A DNA stretch of 64,000 nt. It comes from Agromyces rhizosphaerae (GTDB lineage: Bacteria; Actinomycetota; Actinomycetes; Actinomycetales; Microbacteriaceae). Shown here piece by piece: positions 46,054 through 54,984 of this stretch. The stretch spans positions 3,100,001 to 3,164,000 of the forward strand of contig NZ_BSDP01000001.1 of NCBI RefSeq assembly GCF_027925245.1. Reading direction: 5' to 3'. The position numbers and the translations under genes were made by a program. Position 1 is the first letter of the stretch. Each line of letters begins with the position of its first letter. Under the pieces are notes generated by a model. That model had not been told where the DNA came from. It ran no database searches and worked only from the letters and a program-made list of their open reading frames with translations.

Positions 46054-47721
46054 TCAGCCGGCCTCGCGAGCGGCGGCGAGTCCCGCAGCGCGCCCGCTGA
46101 ACAGGCACCCGCCGAGGAACGTGCCCTCGAGCGCGCGGTAGCCGTGCATGCCGCCGCCGCCGAAGCCCGCCGCCTCGCCCGCGGCGTAGAGCCCCGGCAC
46201 GGGCGCACCGTCGGCGCCGAGCACGCGCGAGTCGAGGTCGGTCTGGATGCCGCCGAGCGACTTGCGCGTGAGCACGTGGAGCTTGACCGCGATGAGCGGC
46301 CCGGCCTTCGGATCGAGGATCTTGTGCGGCGGCGCGACGCGGATGAGCTTGTCGCCGCGGTAGTGGCGCGCGCCGCGGATCGCCTGCACCTGCAGGTCCT
46401 TGCCGAACGGGTGGTCGATCTGCCGGTCGCGGGCGATGATCTCGCGGGTGATGCGGTCGGTGTCGAGGATGCCGCCGGGGGAGAGGCCCTGCATGCGCTC
46501 GAGCAGCTCGTCGAGCGTGTCGGCGACCACGAAGTCGGCGCCGCGCTCCTTGAACGCCTCGACCGGCCCGGGGGCCCCGGAGCGCACGCGCTGGGCGAGC
46601 AGCTTCAGGTCCTTGCCCGTCAGGTCGGGGTTCTGCTCGCTGCCCGAGAGCGCGAACTCCTTCTCGATGATGCGCTGGGTGAGCACGAACCAGCTGTGGT
46701 CGTACCCGGTGGCGAGGATGTGCTCGAGCGTGCCGAGCGTGTCGAAGCCCGGGAAGCACGGCGCGGGCATGCGCGCGCCCGTCGCGTCGAACCACATCGA
46801 CGACGGGCCGGGGAGGATCCGGATGCCGTGCGCGGGCCAGACCGGGGAGTGGTTCCGGATGCCCTCGGTGTAGTGCCACATGCGGTCGCCGTTGACGAGT
46901 CGTCCGCCGGCCGTCTCGGTGATGCCGAGCATGCGTCCGTCGACGTGGGCGGGCACCCCCGAGAGCATCGACTCCGGGGGCGTTCCGAGACGCTCGGGCC
47001 AGTTCGCGCGCACCAGGTCGTGGTTGCCGCCGATGCCGCCGCTCGTGACGATCACGGCCGGCGCACGCAGCTCGAACTCGCCGGTCTCGGTGCGGTTCGA
47101 GGCCTCGCCTCGACCGGCGTCGCTCGGCGCGAGCACCGCGCCGCGCACCCCGACGACGCGGCCGTCCTCGACGATCAGCTCGTCCACGCGGTGGCGGTGC
47201 CGGGCCGCCGCCATGCCCTGGTGCACGGCCCATCGCACGCGGGTGATGAAGGGCTCGATCACGCCCGGCCCGGTGCCCCACGTGATGTGGAAGCGCGGCA
47301 CCGAGTTGCCGTGCCCCGAGGCGAGGCCGCCGCCGCGCTCGGCCCAGCCGACGACGGGGAAGAATCCGACGCCGCGCTCGCGCAGCCACGAGCGCTTGCC
47401 GCCCGCGGCCCACTCGAGGTACGCGTCGGCCCAGCGCCTGGCCCAGAGGTCCTCGTCGCGGTCGAAGCCGGCCGACCCATACCAGTCCTCGCGCGCCAGC
47501 TCGAGCGAGTCGTGCACGCCCATCGCGCGCTGCTCGGGGGTGTCGACCATGAAGAGGCCGCCGAACGACCACCACGCCTGGCCGCCGAGCGAGGCCTCGG
47601 GCTCCTGCTCGACGATGACGACGCTGCGGCCCTCCTCGGCGAGTTCCGAGGCGGCGACGAGCCCGGCGAGGCCGGCCCCCACCACGATCGCATCGGGATG
47701 GTCGAGGTCGGCTCGGGGCAC
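46054..47721 (-). CDS. FAD-binding dehydrogenase of the fumarate reductase/KstD family
   Basis: This 555-residue flavoprotein starts at GTG 47721 (AAGGAG 5 bases upstream). The FAD Rossmann motif VVGAGLAGLVAASELAEEG is near residue 12, the capping domain lies in the middle, and the C-terminal FAD motif is GLYAAGEAAGFGGGGMHGYRALEGT. It belongs to the soluble FAD_binding_2 group that includes 3-ketosteroid dehydrogenases, but the substrate is unknown and no steroid genes are nearby. It is the fourth gene of the pepN-pepN-globin transcript, 26 bases after the globin gene. Confidence 0.88.
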   Translation of the reverse strand: MPRADLDHPDAIVVGAGLAGLVAASELAEEGRSVVIVEQEPEASLGGQAWWSFGGLFMVDTPEQRAMGVHDSLELAREDWYGSAGFDRDEDLWARRWADAYLEWAAGGKRSWLRERGVGFFPVVGWAERGGGLASGHGNSVPRFHITWGTGPGVIEPFITRVRWAVHQGMAAARHRHRVDELIVEDGRVVGVRGAVLAPSDAGRGEASNRTETGEFELRAPAVIVTSGGIGGNHDLVRANWPERLGTPPESMLSGVPAHVDGRMLGITETAGGRLVNGDRMWHYTEGIRNHSPVWPAHGIRILPGPSSMWFDATGARMPAPCFPGFDTLGTLEHILATGYDHSWFVLTQRIIEKEFALSGSEQNPDLTGKDLKLLAQRVRSGAPGPVEAFKERGADFVVADTLDELLERMQGLSPGGILDTDRITREIIARDRQIDHPFGKDLQVQAIRGARHYRGDKLIRVAPPHKILDPKAGPLIAVKLHVLTRKSLGGIQTDLDSRVLGADGAPVPGLYAAGEAAGFGGGGMHGYRALEGTFLGGCLFSGRAAGLAAAREAG

Positions 47722-47747
47722 GCGGACTCCTTCGTCGCGTCGGGCGC

Positions 47748-48152
47748 CTACGAGGAGGTGTCGGGTGCGTCCTCGAACGTGTTCACCATGGCGAACGCGG
47801 CGCGCTGCAGGTAGTCCCAGAGCATACCCTCGTGCAGCGGCGACAGCTCCAGCGTGTCCACCGCCCGCCGCATGTGCCCGAGCCACCGGTCGCGGGCGTC
47901 GGGGTTCACGTGGAAGCCCATGTGCCGCATCCGCAGGCGGGGGTGCCCGCGCTGCTCGCTGTAGGTGGTCGGCCCGCCCCAGTACTGCTCGAGGAACATC
48001 CGCAGGCGCTCCTCGGCCGGGCCGAGGTCCTCCTCGGGGTACATCGGCCGCAGCACCTCGTCGTCGGCCACGCCGCGGTAGAACTCCGCGACGAGGCGCT
48101 CGAACACCGGGGCGCCGCCGACCTCCTCGTAGAAGCTCGTCGGCTCGCTCAC
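47748..48152 (-). CDS. glbO: Group II truncated haemoglobin
   Basis: The 134-residue globin is of the HbO type found in actinobacteria. SFYEEVGGAPVFERLVAEFYRGVADDEVLRPMYP at the start, YWGGPTTYSEQRGHPRLRMRHMGF with the proximal His (RMRHMGF) and the invariant Trp of the G helix (RDRWLGHM) mark the family. Such globins bind O2 tightly and help with O2/NO chemistry or respiration at low oxygen. GTG 48152 is preceded by GGGAGG and overlaps the stop of the upstream aminopeptidase gene (GTGA), so the proteins are made together. Confidence 0.93.
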   Translation of the reverse strand: MSEPTSFYEEVGGAPVFERLVAEFYRGVADDEVLRPMYPEEDLGPAEERLRMFLEQYWGGPTTYSEQRGHPRLRMRHMGFHVNPDARDRWLGHMRRAVDTLELSPLHEGMLWDYLQRAAFAMVNTFEDAPDTSS

Positions 48153-50716
48153 GCGGGGCCTCCCGCGAGCGTGGCGCGGTCGCGTGCGCGTGCCGCGAGC
48201 GCGCGCACGAGCTCGGCGTGCCCCTCGGCCACGAGGCGTCGCAGCGGCGCGGGGGCGTCCGCGTTGTCCTCGACCCACGTCGCGGCCGCGGCCGCCGTCC
48301 CCTCGGTCACCACGGGAGCCGGGAACAGCCCGGTCACGATGAGGTCGGCCATCGTGAAGCTCCGGCTCGCCCACACGTCGCGCAGCATCGCGAAGTAGTC
48401 GCCCACGCGCGAGCCGAGCAGCGACTCGGGGTGCGCGCGACGGTACCCGGCCGCGATCGCCCTGGCCATGTCGTTCGACAGGCTCGTGTCGGTCGCGACG
48501 GCCAGCCAGGCGGCATCCTTCGCATCCGCGTCGGGGCGTGCGGCCCGCGCGGTCGCGGCCTGCTGGCGGCCCTTGGCGGTGTCGTCGGCGGCGAGGGTGC
48601 GCTCGATCAGCGCGTCGTCGGCCGCGCCGAGCGCGGCGAGCGCGATCACGAGCTCCCAGCGCAGCTCGGTGTCAACCTCGAGGCCGTCGACCTGCGTGGC
48701 GCCATCGACGAGGCCCGTGAGCACGTCGGCGTGGGCCGGGGTCGACGCGATGCGCGCGAAGCCGAGCGCGTACTGCAGCTGGGCGTCGGAGTCCGCCGGT
48801 GCGAGCTGCACCAGGCTCCACAGCGCGTCGCCGGCCTCGGCCTGGAGGCGTTCGCGCTGCTCCGCGGCGACGTAGCGCTCGAGCGCCGCCTGCAACCGGG
48901 CGAGGGCCGAGGTGCGGGCCGACGACGTCGTCTCGTGGCCGAGGTTGCCGATCACGAGGCGCACGAAGTCGCTGGCCGGCAGTTCGGCGTCGCGGGTGGC
49001 GTCCCACGCGGCGCCCCAGACGACGGCACGCGCCACGGGGTCGGCGATCTCGCCGAGGTGTGCGAGCGCGAACTCCATCGACGCGGCGTCGAGGCGCACC
49101 TTCGCGTAGGTGAGGTCGTCGTCGTTGAGCAGCACGAGGTCCGGGCGGCTCGTGCCCACCAGCTCGGGCACCTCGGTGCGCGCGCCGTCGACGTCGAGCT
49201 CGACGCGTCGCTCGCGCACCACGCCGTCGTCGCCGCGCGAGTAGCCGCCGACCGCGATGCGGTGCGGGCGCAGCACGGGGTGCGACGCGGCCGCCTCCTG
49301 CACGATGGCGAAGGACGTGATCGTGCCCGCGGCATCCGTCTCGATCTCGGTGCGCAGCGTGTTCACGCCAGCGGTCTCGAGCCACGCCCGCGACCAGGCG
49401 GAGACGTCGCGGCCGCTCGATGCCTCGAGCTCGGCGAGCAGGTCGGCGAGGGTCGCGTTGCCCCCGGCGTGCGCGCGCAGGTACGCGCCGACTCCCGCGT
49501 GGAACGCGTCGAGGCCGACCCAGGCGACGAGCTGCTTGAGCGTCGACGCGCCCTTGTCGTAGGTGATCGCGTCGAAGTTCACCTCGACGTCGGCGAGGTC
49601 GGCGATCTCGGCGACGATCGGGTGGGTCGACGGCAGCTGGTCCTGGCGCGCAGCGTTCGACTTGTCGGTCGTGGCGAAGGTCGCCCACGCGTCGGTGAAC
49701 TCGCTGAGCTCGGCCGTCGCCAGGGTGGACGCCCAGGTCGCGAACGACTCGTTCAGCCAGAGGTCGTTCCACCAGCGCATGGTGACGAGGTTGCCGAACC
49801 ACATGTGCGCGAGTTCGTGCAGCACGACCAGCGTGCGGCGCTCCCTGCGGCTCTCGGGCACGCGGGAGCGGAACAGGTACGCCTCGTTGAAGGTGACCGC
49901 GCCGATGTTCTCCATCGCGCCCCAGTTGTACTCGGGCACGAAGATCTGGTCGTACTTCTCGTACGGGAACGGCACGCCGTAGTTGCCCGAGTAGAAGCGG
50001 ATGCCCCGTCGCACCGTCTCGAACATGAACTCCGGGTCCGCGTACTGCGCGAGCGAGGCACGCGTGAACACGCCGAGCGGCACCACGCGCCCGTCGTCGA
50101 GCTCGGCGGTGTCGCGCCAGACCGCGTACGGACCGGCGACGAGCGCGACGATGTAGCTGGACATGACCGGGGTGTCCTCGAACTCCCACATCGCCGTGCC
50201 GTCGGCGACCGCCTCGGTCGCGAGCGGGGTCGAGGCGTTGCCGAGCACCTGCCAGTCCTCGGGCGCGGTGATCGTGAACCGGAAGCGGGCCTTCAGGTCG
50301 GGCTGGTCGAACACCGCGAACACGCGGTTGGCCTGGGCCACCGCGAACTCGGTGTACAGGTACACGGCGTCGTCGACCGGGTCGACGAACCGGTGCAGTC
50401 CCTCGCCGGTGTTCGTGTACGCGCCGTCGAAGACGACCCGCAGCTCGTTCCGGTCGGCGAGGCCGTCCAGCCGGATGCGGTCGCCGGCGAACACGTCGGC
50501 GACCTCGAGCGCGCGGCCGTTCAGCACGACCTCGCGCACGGTCTCGGCGGTCGCCTCGATGAAGGTCGACGCGCCCTCGGTCGCGGTGAAGGTCACCACG
50601 GTCTCGCTGCCGAAGTGCGTGTCGCCCCGGGTGAGGTCGATCGCCACGTCGTAGCGCTCGACCGAGACGAGGGCGGCGCGTGCCTCCGCCTCGGCGCGGG
50701 TCAGGTTCGCGGGCAT
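48149..50716 (-). CDS. pepN: Aminopeptidase N, second tandem copy
   Basis: This 855-residue M1 metallopeptidase removes N-terminal residues from peptides. The exopeptidase motif GAMENIGAV and the zinc site HELAHMWFG...NESFA are intact, and an ERAP1-like C-terminal helical domain (about 530-855) is present. ATG 50716 has AGGAGGGG 4-5 bases upstream, 12 bases after the stop of the first copy. It is a clear paralogue of the neighbour, with identity about 60% by eye, including one stretch of 53 identical bases. Downstream it overlaps the globin gene. Confidence 0.95.
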   Translation of the reverse strand: MPANLTRAEAEARAALVSVERYDVAIDLTRGDTHFGSETVVTFTATEGASTFIEATAETVREVVLNGRALEVADVFAGDRIRLDGLADRNELRVVFDGAYTNTGEGLHRFVDPVDDAVYLYTEFAVAQANRVFAVFDQPDLKARFRFTITAPEDWQVLGNASTPLATEAVADGTAMWEFEDTPVMSSYIVALVAGPYAVWRDTAELDDGRVVPLGVFTRASLAQYADPEFMFETVRRGIRFYSGNYGVPFPYEKYDQIFVPEYNWGAMENIGAVTFNEAYLFRSRVPESRRERRTLVVLHELAHMWFGNLVTMRWWNDLWLNESFATWASTLATAELSEFTDAWATFATTDKSNAARQDQLPSTHPIVAEIADLADVEVNFDAITYDKGASTLKQLVAWVGLDAFHAGVGAYLRAHAGGNATLADLLAELEASSGRDVSAWSRAWLETAGVNTLRTEIETDAAGTITSFAIVQEAAASHPVLRPHRIAVGGYSRGDDGVVRERRVELDVDGARTEVPELVGTSRPDLVLLNDDDLTYAKVRLDAASMEFALAHLGEIADPVARAVVWGAAWDATRDAELPASDFVRLVIGNLGHETTSSARTSALARLQAALERYVAAEQRERLQAEAGDALWSLVQLAPADSDAQLQYALGFARIASTPAHADVLTGLVDGATQVDGLEVDTELRWELVIALAALGAADDALIERTLAADDTAKGRQQAATARAARPDADAKDAAWLAVATDTSLSNDMARAIAAGYRRAHPESLLGSRVGDYFAMLRDVWASRSFTMADLIVTGLFPAPVVTEGTAAAAATWVEDNADAPAPLRRLVAEGHAELVRALAARARDRATLAGGPA
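50368..50420. repeat. 53-bp block identical to 52921-52973 in the tandem paralogue
   Basis: The block encodes part of YTNTGEGLHRFVDPVDD in both aminopeptidase genes and is identical at all bases, including every synonymous site, although flanking codons differ. Confidence 0.85.
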
Positions 50717-50728
50717 CCGGTTCCCCTC

Positions 50729-53272
50729 CTAGCGGCCGTCGCGCGCCTGGGCCGCGAGGGCCCGCTCGACGCCGGCGAGGTTCTCGGCGACGAGGCGGCG
50801 CAGCGCCGGGATGTCGGGGTGCGCGTCGAGCCAGGCACGGGTCGCGTCGGCGAGCGCCTCGTTCGCGAGCGGGGCCGGGTACAGGCCCACGATCAGCTTC
50901 TCGGCGATCGCGTAGCTGCGGTCGTTCCAGATGCGCTCGAGCATGTCGAAGTACTGCGCGACGAAGGGCTCGAGCAGCGATGCGTCGGCGGCGCGCTGGA
51001 AGCCCAGGGCGGTCGTGCGCACGATGGTGTTCGGGGCGTCGGATGCCACGACGAGCGAGTCCCACGCGCGCTGCTTGCCGTCGAGCGTGGGCAGCGCGGC
51101 ACGCGCGTGCGCGGCCGACTGCCGGCCGGTCGCCGTGTCGTCCTCGGCGAGGCGGGCGTCGATCTCGGCGTCGCCCGCCACCCCGCCGGCGACGAGTGCG
51201 ATGAGCAGCTCCCAGCCGAGGTCGGTGTCGATGTCGAGGCCCTCGAGCGTGGTGTCGCCGGCCAGCAGCGCGGCGACCGCGTCGAGGTGCGACGACGACT
51301 CCGCCATCGCCGCGAACGCCTTGACGAACTGGAACTGGGCGTCGCTGCCGGCCTCGGCGCCCTGCGCGAGCGTCCAGAGCGTGTCGGCGACCTCCCGCAC
51401 GAGGTCGTCGCGGCCCTCGGGCGCGGTGTATGCGGTCGCGGCCAGCGCGAGCTGCGCGAGCGTCGTGCGCAGCGTGGTCGACTCGGTCTCGGTCGCGATG
51501 TTGCCGAGCACGAGCGCGATCCAGTCGCGCGCCGGCGTCTCGGCGTCCCGCGTGGCATCCCACGCCGAACCCCACACGAGCGAGCGCGCCAGCGGGTTCG
51601 CGATCGACGAGAGGTGCGCGATCGCGACCTCGAGCGACGCCTCGTCGAGGCGCACCTTCGCGTAGGCGAGGTCGTCGTCGTTCAGCAGCACCAGGTCGGG
51701 GCGTGCGCGCCCGACGAGCTCCGCGACCTCGGTGCGCTCGCCGTCGACGTCGAGCTCGACGCGGTGCGTGCGCACGAGGGCGCCGTCGGCGAGGTCGTAG
51801 AAGCCGATCGCGAGGCGATGCGGGCGGATGGTCGGGTAGTCGTCGGCCGCGGACTGCAGCACGGCGAAGGAGGTGATCGTGCCCGAGGCATCCGTCTCGA
51901 TCTCGGGGCGCAGCGTGTTCACGCCGGCCGTCTCGAGCCAGAGCGCCGCCCACGCCGAGAGGTCGCGGCCGCTCGCGGTCTCGAGCTCGGCGAGCAGGTC
52001 GGCGAGGGTGGTGTTGCCCCACGCGTGCTTGCGGAAGTACGCGCCGACGCCGGCGAAGAACGCCTCGCGGCCCACCCAGGCGACGAGCTGCTTGAGCACC
52101 GACCCGCCCTTGGCGTAGGTGATGCCGTCGAAGTTGACCTGCACGTCCTCGAGGTCGCGGATCTCGGCGACGATCGGGTGCGTCGAGGGCAGCTGGTCCT
52201 GCCGGTACGCCCAGCTCTTCTCCATGGCGGCGAACGTGGTCCACGCCTCGGTCCACTCGGTGGCCTCGGCGGTGGCCATGGTCGACGCCCACTCGGCGAA
52301 CGACTCGTTCAGCCAGAGGTCGTTCCACCACTTCATCGTGACGAGGTCGCCGAACCACATGTGCGCGAGCTCGTGCAGGATCGTCACGACCCGGCGCTCG
52401 CGGATGGCGTCGGTGACCTTCGAACGGAACACGTAGGTCTCGGTGAAGGTCACCGCGCCCGCGTTCTCCATGGCGCCCGCGTTGAACTCGGGCACGAAGA
52501 GCTGGTCGTACTTCTCGAACGGGTACGCGACGCCGAACTGCGCCTCGAAGTACGCGAAGCCCTGGCGGGTCTTCTCGAAGACGTAGTCGGCGTCGAGGTA
52601 CTCGGCGAGGCTCGCGCGGCTGAACACGCCGAGCGGGATGGTGCGGCCGTCACTCGACGTGAGCTCGGAGCGCGTCACCGAGTACGGGCCCGCGATGAGC
52701 GCGGTGATGTAGCTCGAGACGCGCGGGGTCGGCGCGAACGCCCAGGTGGCGGTGCCCTCGTCGGCGGGCACGGGCTCGGGTGTCGTCTGGTTCGACACGA
52801 CCTGCCAGTGGTCGGGCGCGGTGACGGTGAAGCGGAAGGCGGCCTTGAGGTCGGGCTGCTCGAAGACGGCGAACATGCGGCGCGAGTCGGGCACCTCGAA
52901 CTGCGTGTACAGGTAGACCTCGTCGTCGACCGGGTCGACGAACCGGTGCAGTCCCTCGCCGGTGTTCGTGTACTCGGCGTCGGCGTCGACGACGAGCACG
53001 TTCTCGTCGGCCAGGTCGTCGAGCGCGATGCGCACGCCGTCGGCGACGGTCGCGGGATCGAGCTCGCGGCCGTTCAGGGTGACCGAGTGCACGGTGCGGG
53101 TGATCGCGTCGATGAAGGTCGAGGCGCCGGCGGATGCCGCGAAGCGGACCGTCGTCGTCGAGCGGAACGTCTCGGGCCCGGTCGTGAGGTCGAGCACGAC
53201 GTCGTAGTCGTGCGCGGTCACGAGCGCGGCGCGCTCCTCGGCTTCGATGCGGGTGAGGTTCTCTCCGGGCAC
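50729..53272 (-). CDS. pepN: Aminopeptidase N, first tandem copy
   Basis: An 847-residue M1 aminopeptidase, first gene of the operon. GAMENAGAV and HELAHMWFGDLVTMKWWNDLW with NESFAEW form the active site; the C-terminal ERAP1-like domain is complete. GTG 53272 has GCAGGAGA about 5 bases upstream; no earlier start is needed since homology begins at NLTRIEAEERAAL. Having two intact PepN genes in tandem suggests divided substrate ranges (inference). It is divergent from rpiB. Confidence 0.95.
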   Translation of the reverse strand: MPGENLTRIEAEERAALVTAHDYDVVLDLTTGPETFRSTTTVRFAASAGASTFIDAITRTVHSVTLNGRELDPATVADGVRIALDDLADENVLVVDADAEYTNTGEGLHRFVDPVDDEVYLYTQFEVPDSRRMFAVFEQPDLKAAFRFTVTAPDHWQVVSNQTTPEPVPADEGTATWAFAPTPRVSSYITALIAGPYSVTRSELTSSDGRTIPLGVFSRASLAEYLDADYVFEKTRQGFAYFEAQFGVAYPFEKYDQLFVPEFNAGAMENAGAVTFTETYVFRSKVTDAIRERRVVTILHELAHMWFGDLVTMKWWNDLWLNESFAEWASTMATAEATEWTEAWTTFAAMEKSWAYRQDQLPSTHPIVAEIRDLEDVQVNFDGITYAKGGSVLKQLVAWVGREAFFAGVGAYFRKHAWGNTTLADLLAELETASGRDLSAWAALWLETAGVNTLRPEIETDASGTITSFAVLQSAADDYPTIRPHRLAIGFYDLADGALVRTHRVELDVDGERTEVAELVGRARPDLVLLNDDDLAYAKVRLDEASLEVAIAHLSSIANPLARSLVWGSAWDATRDAETPARDWIALVLGNIATETESTTLRTTLAQLALAATAYTAPEGRDDLVREVADTLWTLAQGAEAGSDAQFQFVKAFAAMAESSSHLDAVAALLAGDTTLEGLDIDTDLGWELLIALVAGGVAGDAEIDARLAEDDTATGRQSAAHARAALPTLDGKQRAWDSLVVASDAPNTIVRTTALGFQRAADASLLEPFVAQYFDMLERIWNDRSYAIAEKLIVGLYPAPLANEALADATRAWLDAHPDIPALRRLVAENLAGVERALAAQARDGR
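52921..52973. repeat. 53-bp block identical to 50368-50420 in the tandem paralogue
   Basis: Same sequence and same reading frame as the block in the second aminopeptidase gene. Confidence 0.85.
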
Positions 53273-53340
53273 TGACGTCTCCTGCGGGTCGAGGGTGTGG
53301 CGTGCGGGTGCCGTTCGTGGCGGCGCCGCACGATCCACCA

Positions 53341-53346
53341 GCCTAA
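53341..53346 (-). promoter_or_regulatory. Candidate -10 box of the pepN operon
   Basis: TAGGCT on the minus strand lies 68 bases upstream of the GTG at 53272 in the divergent gap to rpiB. The leader of about 60 bases ends in the GGAGA ribosome site. Confidence 0.45.
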
Positions 53347-53403
53347 TTCCCGCGGCCGCGAAGCGGGTCATCGGCCTCGATCACGGCCCGCGTCCGCGCT
53401 GCC

Positions 53404-53409
53404 TAGACT
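53404..53409 (+). promoter_or_regulatory. -10 box of rpiB, leaderless geometry
   Basis: TAGACT, then 7 bases, then ATG at 53417; no ribosome site. Confidence 0.65.
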
Positions 53410-53416
53410 TGGCCCC

Positions 53417-53914
53417 ATGCGCATCCACATCGCGACCGACCACGCCGGCCTCGACTTCAGCCGCCACCTGCAGGAGCACCTCGCGGCGGCCGGCCACGAG
53501 GTCGTCGACCACGGTCCGGTCGAGTACGACGCGCTCGACGACTACCCGGCCTTCTGCATCAACGCGGCCCTCGGCGTGGTCCGCGACCAGCGTGCGGGCG
53601 TCGAGGCGCTCGGCGTGGTCTTCGGCGGGTCGGGCAACGGCGAGCAGATCGCCGCGAACAAGGTCGAGGGCATCCGCGCCGCGCTCGCCTGGAGCCTCGA
53701 CACGGCGCTGCTCGCGCGCCAGCACAACGACGCCAACGTCATCTCCATCGGCGCCCGCCAGCACACGGTCGAGGAGGCCACGTCGTTCATCGACGCCTTC
53801 ATCGCCGAGCCGTTCTCGGGCGCGGAGCGTCACGCGCGCCGCATCGCGCAGCTCGCGGAGTACGAGACCACGGGCGACATCGCGGGCAAGGGCGTCGACG
53901 GCGCGGAGGGCTAG
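53417..53914 (+). CDS. rpiB: Ribose-5-phosphate isomerase B
   Basis: This 165-residue RpiB interconverts ribose-5-phosphate and ribulose-5-phosphate. The start MRIHIATDHAGLDFSRHL and the phosphate-binding FGGSGNGEQIAANKVEGIRAAL mark the family. As in Mycobacterium tuberculosis RpiB, the loop reads GSGNGEQ: the catalytic Cys of the E. coli enzyme is absent and the Glu of GEQ is the expected base. HNDANVISIGARQHTVEEA is standard. The Nei-type glycosylase gene begins 3 bases after its stop. Confidence 0.95.
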   Translation: MRIHIATDHAGLDFSRHLQEHLAAAGHEVVDHGPVEYDALDDYPAFCINAALGVVRDQRAGVEALGVVFGGSGNGEQIAANKVEGIRAALAWSLDTALLARQHNDANVISIGARQHTVEEATSFIDAFIAEPFSGAERHARRIAQLAEYETTGDIAGKGVDGAEG

Positions 53915-53917
53915 CGG

Positions 53918-54922
53918 ATGCCCGAGGGACATTCCGTCCACCGCATCACCCGGCAGTTCGCGCGCAACTTCGTGGGGCACGTCGTGCACGCGTCGAGCCC
54001 GCAGGGGCGATTCGCCGAGGGCGCCGCGGTCATCGACGGCCGTCGCATGGTCGACGCGCGTGCGGTCGGCAAGCAGATGTTCCTCGAGTTCGAGGGTGGC
54101 GTCTGGCTGCGCGTGCACCTCGGCATGTACGGGGCGTGGGACTTCGCGGGCGACATCCGCATGGACGCCACGATCGCCTCGGCCAACGGCCGAATGGGGC
54201 AGACCAACCAGCGCGGCACCTTCCTCGACGCCCCGAACCCCGACGCGGTCGTGCTCGACGCTGCCGGCGAGAACTCGCTGACCTCCATCGGTGCGCCCCG
54301 CAAGGCGCGCCTGCGCATGTCGGAGGCCGAGAAGGAGTCGGATGCCCCGGAGGAGTTCCCGCCCGAGCCGGTCGGCCAGGTGCGCGTGCGGCTGCTGACC
54401 GACACCGTCTGCGCAGATCTCCGCGGACCCACGGCGTGCGAGGTGCGCGACTCCGCCGAGATCGAGCAGACGGTGGCGAAGCTCGGGCCCGACCCGCTGG
54501 TCGACGACACGGATGCCGCGGAGCAGCGCTTCACCGAAGTGGTGCGCCGCAAGCCGACGCCCATCGGGCTGCTCCTGATGGACCAGTCGGTGGTGAGCGG
54601 CATCGGCAACGTCTACCGCGCCGAGCTGCTGTACCGCGCACGGCTCGACCCGCACACGCCGGGGAAGCTCGTGCCCGAGGAGACCGTGCGCGCCCTGTGG
54701 CGCGACTGGGCGCACCTGCTGAGGATCGGCGTCGAGACCGGGCAGATGATGACCATGGACGGCCTCGACCCCGACGCCTGGCGCGCGGCGATGGCCGATC
54801 GCGCCGACCGGCACTGGGTGTACAAGCGCGAGGGGCTGCCCTGCCGCACCTGCGGCACGAACATCGTGCTCGAGGAGATGGGCGCCCGGAAGCTCTACTG
54901 GTGCCCGACCTGCCAGACCTGA
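53918..54922 (+). CDS. DNA glycosylase/AP lyase, Fpg/Nei family (Nei2-like)
   Basis: The 334-residue enzyme excises oxidised bases. The N-terminal catalytic Pro-Glu is in MPEGHSVHRI, the conserved Lys in ARAVGKQMFLEF, the helix-two-turn-helix in MDQSVVSGIGNVYRAELLYRA, and a Cys4 zinc finger lies at the end (CRTCGTNIVLEEMG ... CPTCQT). An insertion of about 30 residues rich in acidic residues (EAEKESDAPEEFPPEPVG) lies before the helical domain. The MPEGH opening suggests endonuclease VIII-type rather than MutM. GGAGGG lies 7 bases upstream of the ATG. Confidence 0.93.
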   Translation: MPEGHSVHRITRQFARNFVGHVVHASSPQGRFAEGAAVIDGRRMVDARAVGKQMFLEFEGGVWLRVHLGMYGAWDFAGDIRMDATIASANGRMGQTNQRGTFLDAPNPDAVVLDAAGENSLTSIGAPRKARLRMSEAEKESDAPEEFPPEPVGQVRVRLLTDTVCADLRGPTACEVRDSAEIEQTVAKLGPDPLVDDTDAAEQRFTEVVRRKPTPIGLLLMDQSVVSGIGNVYRAELLYRARLDPHTPGKLVPEETVRALWRDWAHLLRIGVETGQMMTMDGLDPDAWRAAMADRADRHWVYKREGLPCRTCGTNIVLEEMGARKLYWCPTCQT

Positions 54923-54972
54923 ACGGCCCGACCCACCCGACCCGGCAGACCTGAACGACGCGGCAGACCTGA
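54914..54972. repeat. Three short direct repeats CAGACCTGA around the end of the glycosylase gene
   Basis: CAGACCTGAACG occurs at 54914-54925 (containing the glycosylase stop codon) and 54946-54957, with a third partial copy CAGACCTGA at 54964-54972. This looks like a local slippage duplication of the gene end into the spacer. Confidence 0.6.
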
Positions 54973-54984
54973 GAGGAGCAGCGG

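Noticed and set aside
46880..53275. A 2131-codon open frame on the plus strand opposite the aminopeptidase, globin and FAD dehydrogenase genes
   Set aside because: It is antisense to four well-supported genes and shows no recognisable domain; the apparent repeats are complements of the duplicated pepN genes.
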